From an uncultured Persicitalea sp. (GTDB lineage: Bacteria > Bacteroidota > Bacteroidia > Cytophagales > Spirosomataceae), in the NCBI GenBank assembly GCA_950075905.1, contig CATMVR010000002.1, positions 1 to 35,583 of the forward strand: a DNA stretch of 35,583 bases. The letters are read 5' to 3'. Positions within the stretch are counted from its first letter, which is position 1; each line of letters begins with the position of its first letter. A program made the position numbers and the translations under genes. This document shows, piece after piece, positions 16,594 through 24,947 of the stretch. The notes below the pieces were generated by a model, which worked only from the letters and a program-made list of their open reading frames with translations, ran no database searches and had not been told where the DNA came from.

Positions 16594-17466
16594 ATGAAGC
16601 CAATTCTGAAGATCGTCAACACGCAGCAGAGCGAAGCCTTTCAGATCATGAAAGTACAGGATCCCTACTTCTTCCCAACCTGGCATTTTCATCCCGAGCT
16701 GGAAATCATGCTGGTGCAGGAAGGGGCGGGTATCCGCTTCGTGGGCAACAGCATGGAGCGTTTCCAGGCGGGCGACCTCATACTCCACGGCAGCAACATC
16801 CCGCACCTCTACCGCAGCGACAAGGAGTACTACCAGAAGGACACCAACCTGGTGTCGCGGGCGATCGTGGTGTACTTCAGGGAGAATTTTCTGGGAGAAA
16901 GCTTCTGGCAGCTGCCGGCCATCGCCCCCCTGAAAAAGCTGCTGGCATTATCCAGGCGCGGCATCAAGTTTCGGGGGGCCGCCAAAGTGGAGCTGAGGGA
17001 GCTTATACAGGGCCTGGAGGGGCAAAAAAACAGCATCGGCCGTATCATCGACCTGCTGGACATCCTCCGGATTATGGCCGAGACCAGGGAGTACGACCTG
17101 CTGCTGGCCAATGACTTCACCCGCCACGTCAGTGAGGACGACTGCGAGAGGATCAACCGGGTGTACCAGTTTATCATTGATCACTACACTGAAAATCCTA
17201 CCCTGGCCCAGGTGTCCGAAGTGGCGAACATGAGCACCACGGCCTTCTGCCGGTACTTCAAGTCCCACACCACCAAGACCTACACGCAGTTTCTGAACGA
17301 TATAAAGATCGACAATGCCTGTCGGCTGTTGTTGGATAACAGGCTCAACATTTCGCAGATCTGTTTTGAGACGGGTTTCAATAACTTTACCCATTTCAAC
17401 GATCAGTTTAAAAAAATCACGGGCCTCACGCCCAAACAGTACCAAACCGAGCATCTGAACCGCTGA
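16594..17466 (+). CDS. AraC-family transcriptional regulator with cupin sensor
   Basis: 290 residues. The N-terminal half is an AraC-type cupin (WHFHPELEIMLVQEGAG, then FQAGDLILHGSNIPHLY), a small-molecule sensing barrel. The C-terminal ~100 residues are the double helix-turn-helix: LAQVSEVANMSTTAFCRYFKS followed by LNISQICFETGFNNFTHF and the family-typical FKKITGLTPKQYQ. It is the last gene of the SusC operon. AraC proteins bind direct half-sites about 21 bp apart, which is exactly the arrangement found at 7168-7195 and 10836-10863. It is therefore the best candidate activator of both operons, giving positive feedback on its own transcription. Effector unknown. Confidence 0.92.
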   Translation: MKPILKIVNTQQSEAFQIMKVQDPYFFPTWHFHPELEIMLVQEGAGIRFVGNSMERFQAGDLILHGSNIPHLYRSDKEYYQKDTNLVSRAIVVYFRENFLGESFWQLPAIAPLKKLLALSRRGIKFRGAAKVELRELIQGLEGQKNSIGRIIDLLDILRIMAETREYDLLLANDFTRHVSEDDCERINRVYQFIIDHYTENPTLAQVSEVANMSTTAFCRYFKSHTTKTYTQFLNDIKIDNACRLLLDNRLNISQICFETGFNNFTHFNDQFKKITGLTPKQYQTEHLNR

Positions 17467-17879
17467 ACATTCGAGCAACGTACTCCGGTCAATACAACAG
17501 ATGTGTATCACCAGGCTCCTGACAAGCCAGCCTGCACCCATTCTCCGGCTACCTGCAAACGCACCGACCGAGCTGAGCACTTGTTTTACAGTAGTCGCAT
17601 CGGCGCTCCCATCATTCGGTACCCGGATCACCAGTCGCGGCGGTACGATGGGCTTAACTACCCGAAGGTACAATTCTCCCCGCAGCCCTCGCACACGTCG
17701 GGCTTCTTTTAGTAAATGGACCGCAGCCGCGGACGACAAAGAATTACTCTAAGAAAAATCGATATTCATTTTACTTGATTATCAACAGTTTACAAAAACG
17801 AGGATTTACGGGTACAGTCTGTATAGACCAATAATTTAATGAAAATTGCGCTTAAATTTGCATCTAAAACTTATACCAT

Positions 17880-18234
17880 GGGGTAGCTAACACACCCTGG
17901 GTATATCCGCCACGGAAAAGCTATAATTGTCTAATATTTAGTTATTTACAAAGATTTAAGTAATCAGGTTTGGTACCACTACGCCGTTTTTACAAAATGG
18001 CTCAGAAAATGTATTGATTCCCCTTGGAAAGCCACCTTCCAGAATGAGCTTGCTTTTAAGGTGGATTTTTGCCCTTATAGCATCAAATTTATCCTCTTTT
18101 ACATGTACCTAAACAGCAATATTACTTGCTATTTAAAACGGACGTTAAAATCATAAATTTTTCGACAAATTACTGGTGAACAGAAGGTTTACTGCCTTTG
18201 ATGGCGGATATACCCCAAATGTGTCAGCTACCCC
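17880..18234. mobile_element. MITE-like element with 33-bp imperfect terminal inverted repeats
   Basis: The 33 bp at 17880-17912 (starting GGGGTAGCT, ending GGTATATCCGCCA) are the inverted copy of 18202-18234, with 28 of 33 positions matching and mismatches clustered in the middle. The interior (about 290 bp) has no transposase-sized frame, so this is either a non-autonomous MITE or the remnant of an insertion sequence. No target-site duplication is obvious. Inside is a hairpin (CCACCTT at 18032-18038, AAGGTGG at 18058-18064) followed by ATTTTT. Confidence 0.6.
18032..18070 (+). terminator. Possible hairpin terminator inside the inverted-repeat element
   Basis: CCACCTT pairs with AAGGTGG across a 19-nt loop and is followed by ATTTTT. 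Stem is only 7 bp and the loop is long, so function is uncertain. Confidence 0.25.
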
Positions 18235-18396
18235 GACTTTAAGAAAATTTACTATTGTTTCGAAGAAATAGCACCATTTTGTACCAAACTAATTCATTTG
18301 GCTGAAACCGAGAAAGACCTCCCCCGCCGGACGCTGGGGTATGGGTTGATCAACACGCTTAGGAGTAAGGTAGGGGAGTATGGGGTGTTATTTTGA
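18235..18396 (+). pseudogene. Possible 3' remnant of a lost gene
   Basis: Directly after the right inverted repeat there is a frame without a start codon that reads like protein (DFKKIYYCFEEIAPF, then KDLPRRTLGYGLINTLRSK) and stops at 18394-18396. It has no ATG, and its beginning is taken up by the repeat at 18202-18234. I read it as the tail of a gene truncated by the insertion or a deletion. I do not recognise the family. Its end overlaps the convergent hydrolase gene by 9 bp. Confidence 0.3.
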
Positions 18397-19791
18397 CAAT
18401 GTGCTTTTTACATAATTTGAAAAGTGCTCCTTAAATGCCTCCTGCTGTCTGTAGCAGAAGTAGTCATGGTTTTTATGCAGGCTGGGACAGTAGGTGAAAT
18501 TTTTTTCCAAGCCCTGATGGGCGACTAGTTTCTTTAATCGGTTTACCTCACCATGCCAGTCTGCACCCAAAGTAGTAGCGTTGCGTTTGGCGGCGGAGGT
18601 AAACCACCGAATCACAGGGGCCACCTGCTTGGTGAGCATCTGGTCCTTCGGGTTGAAGCCGATGTAGAAGTGGTGGTTGGCGTTTTGGTTCTTGTCGAGC
18701 GGAAGGAAAGTGGTTCGTCCGGGTATGGCTGGAGCGTTTAGGAAAAGGGTGATTTTTTGCCTTGGTATCCCAATCTCAAACTCAGTTAGAAGGGATTGGT
18801 TGAATGGGCTATTTCTTTGTGATTTAGCGATCTTTCTAACCGGACTCAGTACTAGCCCGGTACTGATGACGGCACCAAACGAATGTGATACGACATTGAC
18901 CGAGAGTGCTGGATCCAACTCACGCAGGAGTGCGCGAAGGGAAAGGCTGGCCAGATACGCACGATTGGTAACGTAGTCATTCAAGAGGCCGCTACGGAGG
19001 CTCTTTTGATTCTTGATGTTGCACCGAGTTTTTCCAAAAACACTGTTCTTTTTGTTGTTGCTGGGCCAGAACACACGTACATACAGGATCTTCTTCTTAC
19101 TGTCGCTGTCTGTCACCAATCGGTCGATGTCCTCAAAGACGCGGTTTCCCTGCAAATGTGCCAGGCTGTAAGGTACATTGTAGCCAGGTATAAAAAAGTA
19201 CAATTGTTCTATGCCCTTATCCTGAATGTGTTTCCTGGTGGTCTGAATGAGTTCACCTAGAAAAAGCTGATTCCATGCCTGCCTGAATTTGAAAAAATTA
19301 GTAATGGTCAGGCTGTCAACCTTGGCAGGGTCCCCAGAAAAATTTCTGTTTGCGATTTTTTCGAGCCCTTTGAATTGCTTTGCCAACTCAGGACGAATGG
19401 TTGCCAATGCTCCCGGTCTTTTTCTTAGCAGCATATAGAAGCTACGAGAAGCCAGAGTTCTGTAGTCTACCCAATCTCTAAGGAAGAGTGCCCTTAATCG
19501 CGAATCATCCATAAAGGAGGGGTAAACGCACCCAAGTCCGTCAAAACGGATGCTGGTGACATCCGATGGTACCGATGCTGGAAATGGTTTTTCCAAGTTC
19601 TCTCCCTCGAAGTCGTTCCAGTTGTTGCGTATGATCTCTTTCTGCTGATCATTGAACCTTTGACCGATTTCTTCTTTGCAGAGGCACTGCGGCTCGCATG
19701 AGATACAATCAATGTCCTGTGCGTACACAGCCATACCATTGAATGCGCATAGGCAGAAGGTACATGTGAGCAGGTTGGCAATTGAAGTCAT
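18388..19791 (-). CDS. Exported alpha/beta-hydrolase-like protein of unknown function
   Basis: 467 residues with a signal peptide (MTSIANLLTCTFCLCAFNGMAVYAQ) followed by a Cys-rich stretch (DCISCEPQCLC). The middle has FFIPGYNVPYSLA, a strand-turn typical of an oxyanion site, then VNVVSHSFGAVIS, a nucleophile elbow with Ser304. The elbow is SHSFG, lacking the first Gly of GxSxG. Asp383 (NPKDQML) and His442 (NHDYF) are placed to complete a triad. It resembles the DUF900-type serine hydrolases, so a secreted lipase or esterase is plausible. It is the third gene of a minus-strand trio: the next gene upstream ends 11 bp before its start. Function unknown; fold assignment moderately sure. Confidence 0.75.
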   Translation of the reverse strand: MTSIANLLTCTFCLCAFNGMAVYAQDIDCISCEPQCLCKEEIGQRFNDQQKEIIRNNWNDFEGENLEKPFPASVPSDVTSIRFDGLGCVYPSFMDDSRLRALFLRDWVDYRTLASRSFYMLLRKRPGALATIRPELAKQFKGLEKIANRNFSGDPAKVDSLTITNFFKFRQAWNQLFLGELIQTTRKHIQDKGIEQLYFFIPGYNVPYSLAHLQGNRVFEDIDRLVTDSDSKKKILYVRVFWPSNNKKNSVFGKTRCNIKNQKSLRSGLLNDYVTNRAYLASLSLRALLRELDPALSVNVVSHSFGAVISTGLVLSPVRKIAKSQRNSPFNQSLLTEFEIGIPRQKITLFLNAPAIPGRTTFLPLDKNQNANHHFYIGFNPKDQMLTKQVAPVIRWFTSAAKRNATTLGADWHGEVNRLKKLVAHQGLEKNFTYCPSLHKNHDYFCYRQQEAFKEHFSNYVKSTLSK

Positions 19792-19802
19792 GACATGAGA
19801 AT

Positions 19803-20603
19803 TTATCGCTGGGTGGGGTAGTAGGAGTAAAGCCGGTTCGACTTGAACCTTATCGTATCAAATCCACGCCCCACTTTTTTCCTCAGGAAATAGTAGGTGT
19901 TGTTGCAGAGTGTATCCACATGCACCGTGTTTCCGGGCAGGTCGAACTCCGGTGTTTCCTTTTTGCCTGGTGTGTAGGGTTTTTGAAAAACTAGTTTGTA
20001 TGCAGGAACTTTGTAGAAGGTAGGGATTAATTCCAACGAGGCCCTCGTGGTTTTTTCCTCGAAACCGTCCACCACTGCTACCTTTACCGATTCTACCGTA
20101 ATAATTCCAGGCTTGCCTTCATCCAGTTTCCAGATGTGCCTTTCCCGGGGTTTCACCATTCTCTGAAAGATCAACTCCGACTTGACAGGATCATAGAATC
20201 CAAACCGCATCTGGTTGATATACCAGATATTGACTCTCACAGAGTCGGATGAGAGAAGGGACATCTGCTGTTTTAGGTCCGGATTGACATAAAACTGCTG
20301 TTCACGATCCTTTATGTAATTGATGACAACTGCTTTGCCGGTCATTTTGGACAGAAACAGGTATTCGTTTTCGACCACCATTTCTTCAGAGTACGTATCC
20401 AGCTCTTTGCAGTTGCAGGGAACTAGCAGACCGTTGGAGTCCACCTTACACACGGACTTAATGTACAGCTCGTAGGTATTGTCAATTGTGATAGCCCGAA
20501 GGCTATTCTTATCAATGTTTACTTCCTTGGCATAGAAGAAAGAGGGAGCTGGAAAAATCCTAATCCAGGGTAAAAGCTGAAGCAGAATGATGAGAACGTT
20601 CAT
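19803..20603 (-). CDS. Hypothetical exported protein
   Basis: 266 residues beginning with a hydrophobic segment (MNVLIILLQLLPWIRIF) that could be a signal peptide or anchor. The rest is rich in predicted beta-strand and charged residues, with a small Cys cluster (VPCNCKEL) and a conserved-looking C-terminal FDTIRFKSNRLYSYYP. I recognise no family. It overlaps the upstream gene by ATGA (20600-20603) and sits 11 bp before the hydrolase gene, so the three are one operon and likely act together. Confidence 0.75.
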   Translation of the reverse strand: MNVLIILLQLLPWIRIFPAPSFFYAKEVNIDKNSLRAITIDNTYELYIKSVCKVDSNGLLVPCNCKELDTYSEEMVVENEYLFLSKMTGKAVVINYIKDREQQFYVNPDLKQQMSLLSSDSVRVNIWYINQMRFGFYDPVKSELIFQRMVKPRERHIWKLDEGKPGIITVESVKVAVVDGFEEKTTRASLELIPTFYKVPAYKLVFQKPYTPGKKETPEFDLPGNTVHVDTLCNNTYYFLRKKVGRGFDTIRFKSNRLYSYYPTQR

Positions 20604-21598
20604 TGAAGTCCAATTTTGATTTGCTGGAAATAACCGATGGGACCTACGGCCAAAGCTTTTGGATATGGCACCAGGTGCAAGGGATAATACTTGTTGTTAT
20701 GAATGCGATGCTGAAGGTCAAGGCGGGGGAAGTTGTAGGCAATCATCGAAACGCCCCAGTTCGTGGCGGTATTACCGACGTTAAGGTAGATGTTCGATTT
20801 GTTGTAGAAGTTTTCAACTCTGTTTCGGTAAAACACATAGCTGCTTCCAAGTTTATTGCTCAGCTCGTAGGAGCTGGGACTGTAGCCGGTGAATTTATTG
20901 AAACCCACCTCTACAAGGTTGAGCGCCCATTGGTCATCCCCGTGAAAAGTACCAAAAATGCCTCCCGTGTGGTAGCGGTCTTTCATGTCGGCCAGGGGTG
21001 GAAAAAACGGTGGACCGTCGTTGATATACCCAACCTGAAAACGGTCCAGATGAAGGCCCAGAAAACCCACCTGCTGCTTTTTGTATTGTGGGCCTGTAAG
21101 GAAAATTATCGTATTGCTTCCAAGGGTTATAGACCAGCGGTAGGGGTTCTGCAGGGCTGGCAGGTTGCGGGTATTGAAATAATAGAGGGGATAATTGCGG
21201 ATGCCGGGGCGGGCAGGACTTGTCTCACGCAACCGGTTGGCCAGCCCCGCGGTTGCCGTGTAAGAGATTACGGTCTCCAGATCAAGCCATTTGCCGGTTT
21301 TTCGGCCGGGTCGGTTACTGCCGATACCACCCCTGTATAGAATAACGTCGGAATTGATCGCCTGATAAAACCAGTTCTTACCCACGAAACTGCCAATGCC
21401 ACCTGATACCCCCAGTGTGAATGTCAACCGCTCTGCATTGGAGTAGTCGAGGCGGGCTTTGAGACTGTATCCGTATTGTATGGCATTGGTACTCCTGTAA
21501 TATACGGCGTTATCCTGTGCTGAGGCAAAACCAGCAGAGCATAACGCCACCAATAGCAGGTTGACTCTTCCGATGAGTAAAGCGTGAGGAAAACCCAT
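20600..21598 (-). CDS. Exported beta-rich protein, possibly toxin-23-like (Ntox23) or outer-membrane
   Basis: 332 residues with a signal peptide (VNLLLVALCSAGFASAQ). The body shows alternating hydrophobic/polar strands (LTFTLGVSGGIGSFVG, WSITLGSNTIIF), as in outer-membrane or beta-sheet proteins. The segment LDRFQVGYINDGPPF, DRYHTGGIF, and NLVEVGFNKFTGYSP resembles, from memory, Bacteroidota proteins labelled polymorphic toxin type 23, but I cannot confirm this. First gene of the minus-strand trio; coupled by ATGA to the next gene. It may be a surface component or effector handled with the hydrolase. Confidence 0.7.
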   Translation of the reverse strand: MGFPHALLIGRVNLLLVALCSAGFASAQDNAVYYRSTNAIQYGYSLKARLDYSNAERLTFTLGVSGGIGSFVGKNWFYQAINSDVILYRGGIGSNRPGRKTGKWLDLETVISYTATAGLANRLRETSPARPGIRNYPLYYFNTRNLPALQNPYRWSITLGSNTIIFLTGPQYKKQQVGFLGLHLDRFQVGYINDGPPFFPPLADMKDRYHTGGIFGTFHGDDQWALNLVEVGFNKFTGYSPSSYELSNKLGSSYVFYRNRVENFYNKSNIYLNVGNTATNWGVSMIAYNFPRLDLQHRIHNNKYYPLHLVPYPKALAVGPIGYFQQIKIGLQ

Positions 21599-21909
21599 AT
21601 GAACTGGTAAATGTATGTGCTATAAATGAACGGGGTATTTCAAGGGATGGGGAATCGATCCCTGCTACTGCGAACTTAAAGAGTTGTTAGGAAACAACTG
21701 ATGACAAATTATCAAACGGTCTGAAAAACTAAAAAAGGGGTGAAGCAGAGCAGAATGTTGACTGCTAAAATGGCTTTTTTACTGACCATGTCCGAAAAGT
21801 TAGGTTCGCGATTTAATGATGTGTTGCCGCTGGATAAAAAAATAGAATGCACAATTGATCTTTCGTTTACTTTCGACCTTCAAGTATGTCTCATGAAATC
21901 ATATTGTCG
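21599..21909. other. Intergenic region between divergent exported-protein genes
   Basis: About 310 bp, AT-rich, holding divergent promoters by position. TTACTTTCG at 21869 region is a near match to a -7 element for the plus-strand gene. No RNA gene, repeat or strong operator seen. Confidence 0.4.
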
Positions 21910-22746
21910 ATGAAAAATTATTTGTCTTTGCTGCTGGTCCTTGTCTGTTCAATGGCCTGGTCGCAGAACGAGGAAGCCTCGTTGATCGGCACGTACTTCT
22001 GGAAAGACGCAATCGTGCTCAGACCGTGTACGATTACCGGTCAGCCAGTGGCTGGAAGTGAAGAGATCACCTCATTACCCAACCAGTACTTCCGGGTCAT
22101 CCGCGAGTTGGAAAAGGACGCCCTGGTCATTGAGATTCTCAAATACTCCTCCGAGTTAAACTTTGTAAGGTACAACCTAAAAGGGGGTACGGCTACCTAC
22201 AACGCCATGGGAAAACCCAAGGATCTACAGAAGGGGATATATGAAAAATCTTACTTTTTAGTTAGCGAAAACGACGTACAAAAACATGCCGGGCAGTGGG
22301 TGCCCTTACGGTTTGCCTTCGGCATTATTAATTTCCCTTTCAAATACCGGATTCAGCCCGGTAGGGGCGACTTTTCGGGATCATTCAATTTTGGAGCTGG
22401 TTTGGGTGTGAAGCTTCCCCACAAGACCAATTCCAATACTACCTTTTCGATCCTCAATGGGTACAGCTTGTCAAATGTCGACCTTGACGCCACTTCCGTG
22501 CGAAGAAATGCCACTGAATTGAATCAGACCAATAACTTTTCGGCCCTTTCCATTTCATTTGGGTTGATGATGGAAAACAGGAGGATACAGGCGGGCGTAT
22601 TTACAGGATTTGATACGATCAATCATATCAATCAGAAACGGTTTGGGTGGTACTACCAGGGAAAACCCTGGATAAGCGTAGGCTTTGGTTATGCCATATT
22701 CTCGAATGAAGATCCTGGGGGGGCTAATATAAAAACAGAACAGTAG
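21910..22746 (+). CDS. Hypothetical exported protein
   Basis: 278 residues from ATG 21910, preferred because it starts with a clear signal peptide (MKNYLSLLLVLVCSMAWSQ); an in-frame ATG at 21886 would only add eight residues. The N-terminal half is small and mixed, the C-terminal half (from about 140: FAFGIINFPFKYRIQPGR, SGSFNFGAGLGVKL) looks like antiparallel beta-strands of an outer-membrane barrel, ending with RFGWYYQGKPWISVGFGYAIFS. No family recognised. Divergent from the three-gene exported cluster, so it may share its regulation. Confidence 0.7.
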   Translation: MKNYLSLLLVLVCSMAWSQNEEASLIGTYFWKDAIVLRPCTITGQPVAGSEEITSLPNQYFRVIRELEKDALVIEILKYSSELNFVRYNLKGGTATYNAMGKPKDLQKGIYEKSYFLVSENDVQKHAGQWVPLRFAFGIINFPFKYRIQPGRGDFSGSFNFGAGLGVKLPHKTNSNTTFSILNGYSLSNVDLDATSVRRNATELNQTNNFSALSISFGLMMENRRIQAGVFTGFDTINHINQKRFGWYYQGKPWISVGFGYAIFSNEDPGGANIKTEQ

Positions 22747-22749
22747 GGC

Positions 22750-22970
22750 TTGCGAATCGGCACATGCAAAGCCTCCGACACCCGCAAGTCACTCCTGATC
22801 AAGGATGCCATGGGAAATGTGCTGCACCGGGTGACCATCGCAAAAGGCAAGGAGAGCTACAAGTGTAAATTTGATCTTCGGGAATGGGCGACGGCACTTA
22901 CTACTGGAGTGCATCAAGAAGTGTGGGAGATTCATGCCGCTTCCTGGACGAGATCAGGCTCCTTCACTAA
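22750..22970 (+). pseudogene. Decayed secreted-protein domain with apparent frameshift
   Basis: A frame starting just after the preceding stop reads KSLLIKDAMGNVLHRVTIAKG...FDLREWAT, in the style of C-terminal beta-sandwich domains of secreted Bacteroidota proteins. At about 22890 the sensible continuation moves to another frame (GTYYWSASRSVGDSC, RFLDEIRLL, stop at 22968-22970), while the original frame runs on to 22995 with less protein-like sequence. No ATG start or signal peptide is present. Best read as a frameshifted gene remnant. Confidence 0.35.
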
Positions 22971-23004
22971 TTTGATCGGCCTGAAATCGGGATAGCGCTG
23001 GGTA

Positions 23005-23398
23005 GTTTCCAACATTCGGGGAAAATGTTTCATCAAATAGGATAACCTGTTTGATAATCAGCTATTTATTTAGAATCCGACCTCCCTCTTGCTACGAATG
23101 TTGATGGTCCGCCAGCGGCCACATTACTATTTTCATGGGATTTGTTCAGGTTAGCTGACTGATTAACCGAATATACTGAACCTTGATTGCTGAACAAGTT
23201 CGATTAACTAGTTTGAGCGCATAAGAACGAGTTTATTGATCCCAGTCCTGATTAGGGACTGGTACATTAATACGTTCGTTTTATTTTACTACCTCATGAC
23301 GCTCAGAGAAATCCTATCCGTCAATCGTCTCCTCTAACGTACTTAAATTCAGAGTAATACTTCTGGCTGATGAAACATTTTCCCGGAATGTTGGAAAC
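23005..23398. mobile_element. MITE-like element with 31-bp terminal inverted repeats at the array 1 trailer
   Basis: The 31 bp at 23005-23035 (starting GTTTCCAACATTC, ending ATGTTTCATCA) reappear inverted at 23368-23398 with a single mismatch. The ~330-bp interior is non-coding in all frames, contains a 7-bp hairpin (CCAGTCC/GGACTGG, 23242-23262) and is AT-rich. That is the structure of a non-autonomous transposable element mobilised in trans. Its right end touches a decayed CRISPR repeat (about 23399-23417). No target-site duplication is evident, so a deletion may have accompanied insertion. The repeat ends differ from those of the element at 17880-18234. Confidence 0.7.
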
Positions 23399-24875
23399 CT
23401 CCCTGTGTAGGAAAAACGCAACACTAGCCACGCCACGCGACGATCGGTCCATCCCCACCTGTGTAGGGAAAACCAAATCCCGCCTTAGAGAAATGAATCA
23501 ACATGCGGTCCATCCCCACCTGTGTAGGGAAAACGATAGCTCCACCAGCCGGGACTCCACCTTAGCCGGTCCATCCCCACCTGTGTAGGGAAAACGTAAA
23601 CCTGAGCGTGACCGTGTGCATCATCAGCGGTCCATCCCCACCTGTGTAGGGAAAACGTCCCCTACCTGCTGGTGGCTACCCCTATACTCGGTCCATCCCC
23701 ACCTGTGTAGGGAAAACTGGATGTAGATCACGTAGATATTGAAGAATTTCGGTCCATCCCCACGCATGTAGGGAATACTCGGCCAGTGCCTCTTTGTGCG
23801 CCTTAATTACCGGTCCATCCCCACGCATGTAGGGAATACGAACCGTGGCCGCGCACGTGCTGACCTTTTCGCGGTCCATCCCCACGCATGTAGGGAATAC
23901 ATTGATGTACTCAATGACTTTTAGCGGTGAGCCGGTCCATCCCCACGCATGTAGGGAATACCGATACGGATTGTACCCAATATGCTCATTACCCGGTCCA
24001 TCCCCACGCATGTAGGGAATACCAGCGCATTATATCCGGGTTGGTATCGTAGTTCGGTCCATCCCCACGCATGTAGGGAATACCGGCCTGCCTGATATAC
24101 CTCCTGTCTCCGCTTCGGTCCATCCCCACGCATGTAGGGAATACTCAATAAACCGCTCGTCGGCGGTGTTCCAGTTCGGTCCATCCCCACGCATGTAGGG
24201 AATACTCACCCTGGTGTAGGGCAGCACCTCCTCATACGGTCCATCCCCACGCATGTAGGGAATACGCGTGACGCTTTCGGGGGCCGCGACCGGAACTCGG
24301 TCCATCCCCACGCATGTAGGGAATACCCCTCCCCTCCCTTCCGAATATCATCCTCCATCGGTCCATCCCCACGCATGTAGGGAATACCTCCTGACGGCCG
24401 ACGCATCGAAGGCCTTATTCGGTCCATCCCCACGCATGTAGGGAATACCGCATTCGCCCCGGCACAGACTCCTGTCGGGGCGGTCCATCCCCACGCATGT
24501 AGGGAATACGCTTTCAGCGACTCAACGTAGCGGTCAATGGCCGGTCCATCCCCACGCATGTAGGGAATACCATCGGCTTCGGTGGACCTCAGGTTCGGGT
24601 GTCGGTCCATCCCCACGCATGTAGGGAATACTTGGTAGCGTTACCCGTTACCATCGTCTTGTACGGTCCATCCCCACGCATGTAGGGAATACGGTATCTT
24701 TTGGAATGCCATTAAGAACATAAAAGGTCCATCCCCACGCATGTAGGGAATACTGTCAGGGGGCGGTTTGGGGTGGCGGCGTGTTCGGTCCATCCCCACG
24801 CATGTAGGGAATACGGTGGTGCCTACGGAGGAAGTGACACCGGAACCGGTCCATCCCCACGCATGTAGGGAATAC
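23384..24875 (-). CRISPR. CRISPR array 1 (type I-E), 24 full repeats of two sequence types plus a decayed terminal repeat
   Basis: 29-bp repeats with 32-bp spacers (61-bp period; one spacer of 31 bp at 24206-24236) from 23445 to 24875. Read on the minus strand, each repeat ends in ATGGACCG and has the stem TCCCTAC/GTGGGGA, as in type I-E repeats. The five units at 23445, 23506, 23567, 23628 and 23689 begin GTTTTCCC and have loop ACAG. The 19 units from 23750 to 24847 begin GTATTCCC and have loop ATGC. A degenerate repeat keeps only its half near 23403-23417. The decayed end and the position of cas6e place the leader at 24876-24947. The unit at 24725 has a changed last base. Confidence 0.97.
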
Positions 24876-24947
24876 ACTAAAAATTTGCATGTGAACGCGG
24901 TTTTCGTACGTCAAAGAGCGTTTATGTGTTTTTAAGAAATTTTTTGT
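24876..24947 (-). promoter_or_regulatory. Leader of CRISPR array 1
   Basis: This 72-bp AT-rich stretch lies between the cas6e stop and the first repeat on the transcribed (minus) strand. On that strand it has A-runs and CTCTTTG 36 bp before the first repeat, similar in place to CTCTTTG in the array 2 leader. It should carry the array promoter and the adaptation signal; part may lie inside cas6e. Confidence 0.55.

Larger units (their letters stand above)
17467..18234. other. Non-coding/decayed intergenic stretch, including an inverted-repeat element
   Basis: No convincing complete gene. From 17500 to 17740 all frames give short, mutually overlapping ORFs and I trust none of them. A TAAATTTG (TAnnTTTG-like) sits at 17853-17860, without a clear gene start after it. 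From 17880 a terminal-inverted-repeat element begins (separate entry). The base composition becomes clearly more AT-rich than in the operons to the left. Confidence 0.5.

Noticed and set aside
17501..17752. Short ORFs on both strands after the AraC gene
   Set aside because: All frames overlap, have no ribosome binding site or signal, and I recognise no family; the minus-strand one runs deep into the AraC gene.
23682..24877. Minus-strand open frames with repeated YSLHAWGWT / IPYMRGDGP / VFPTCVGMD peptides
   Set aside because: They are translations of the CRISPR repeats with the 61-bp period; no protein-coding function is indicated.
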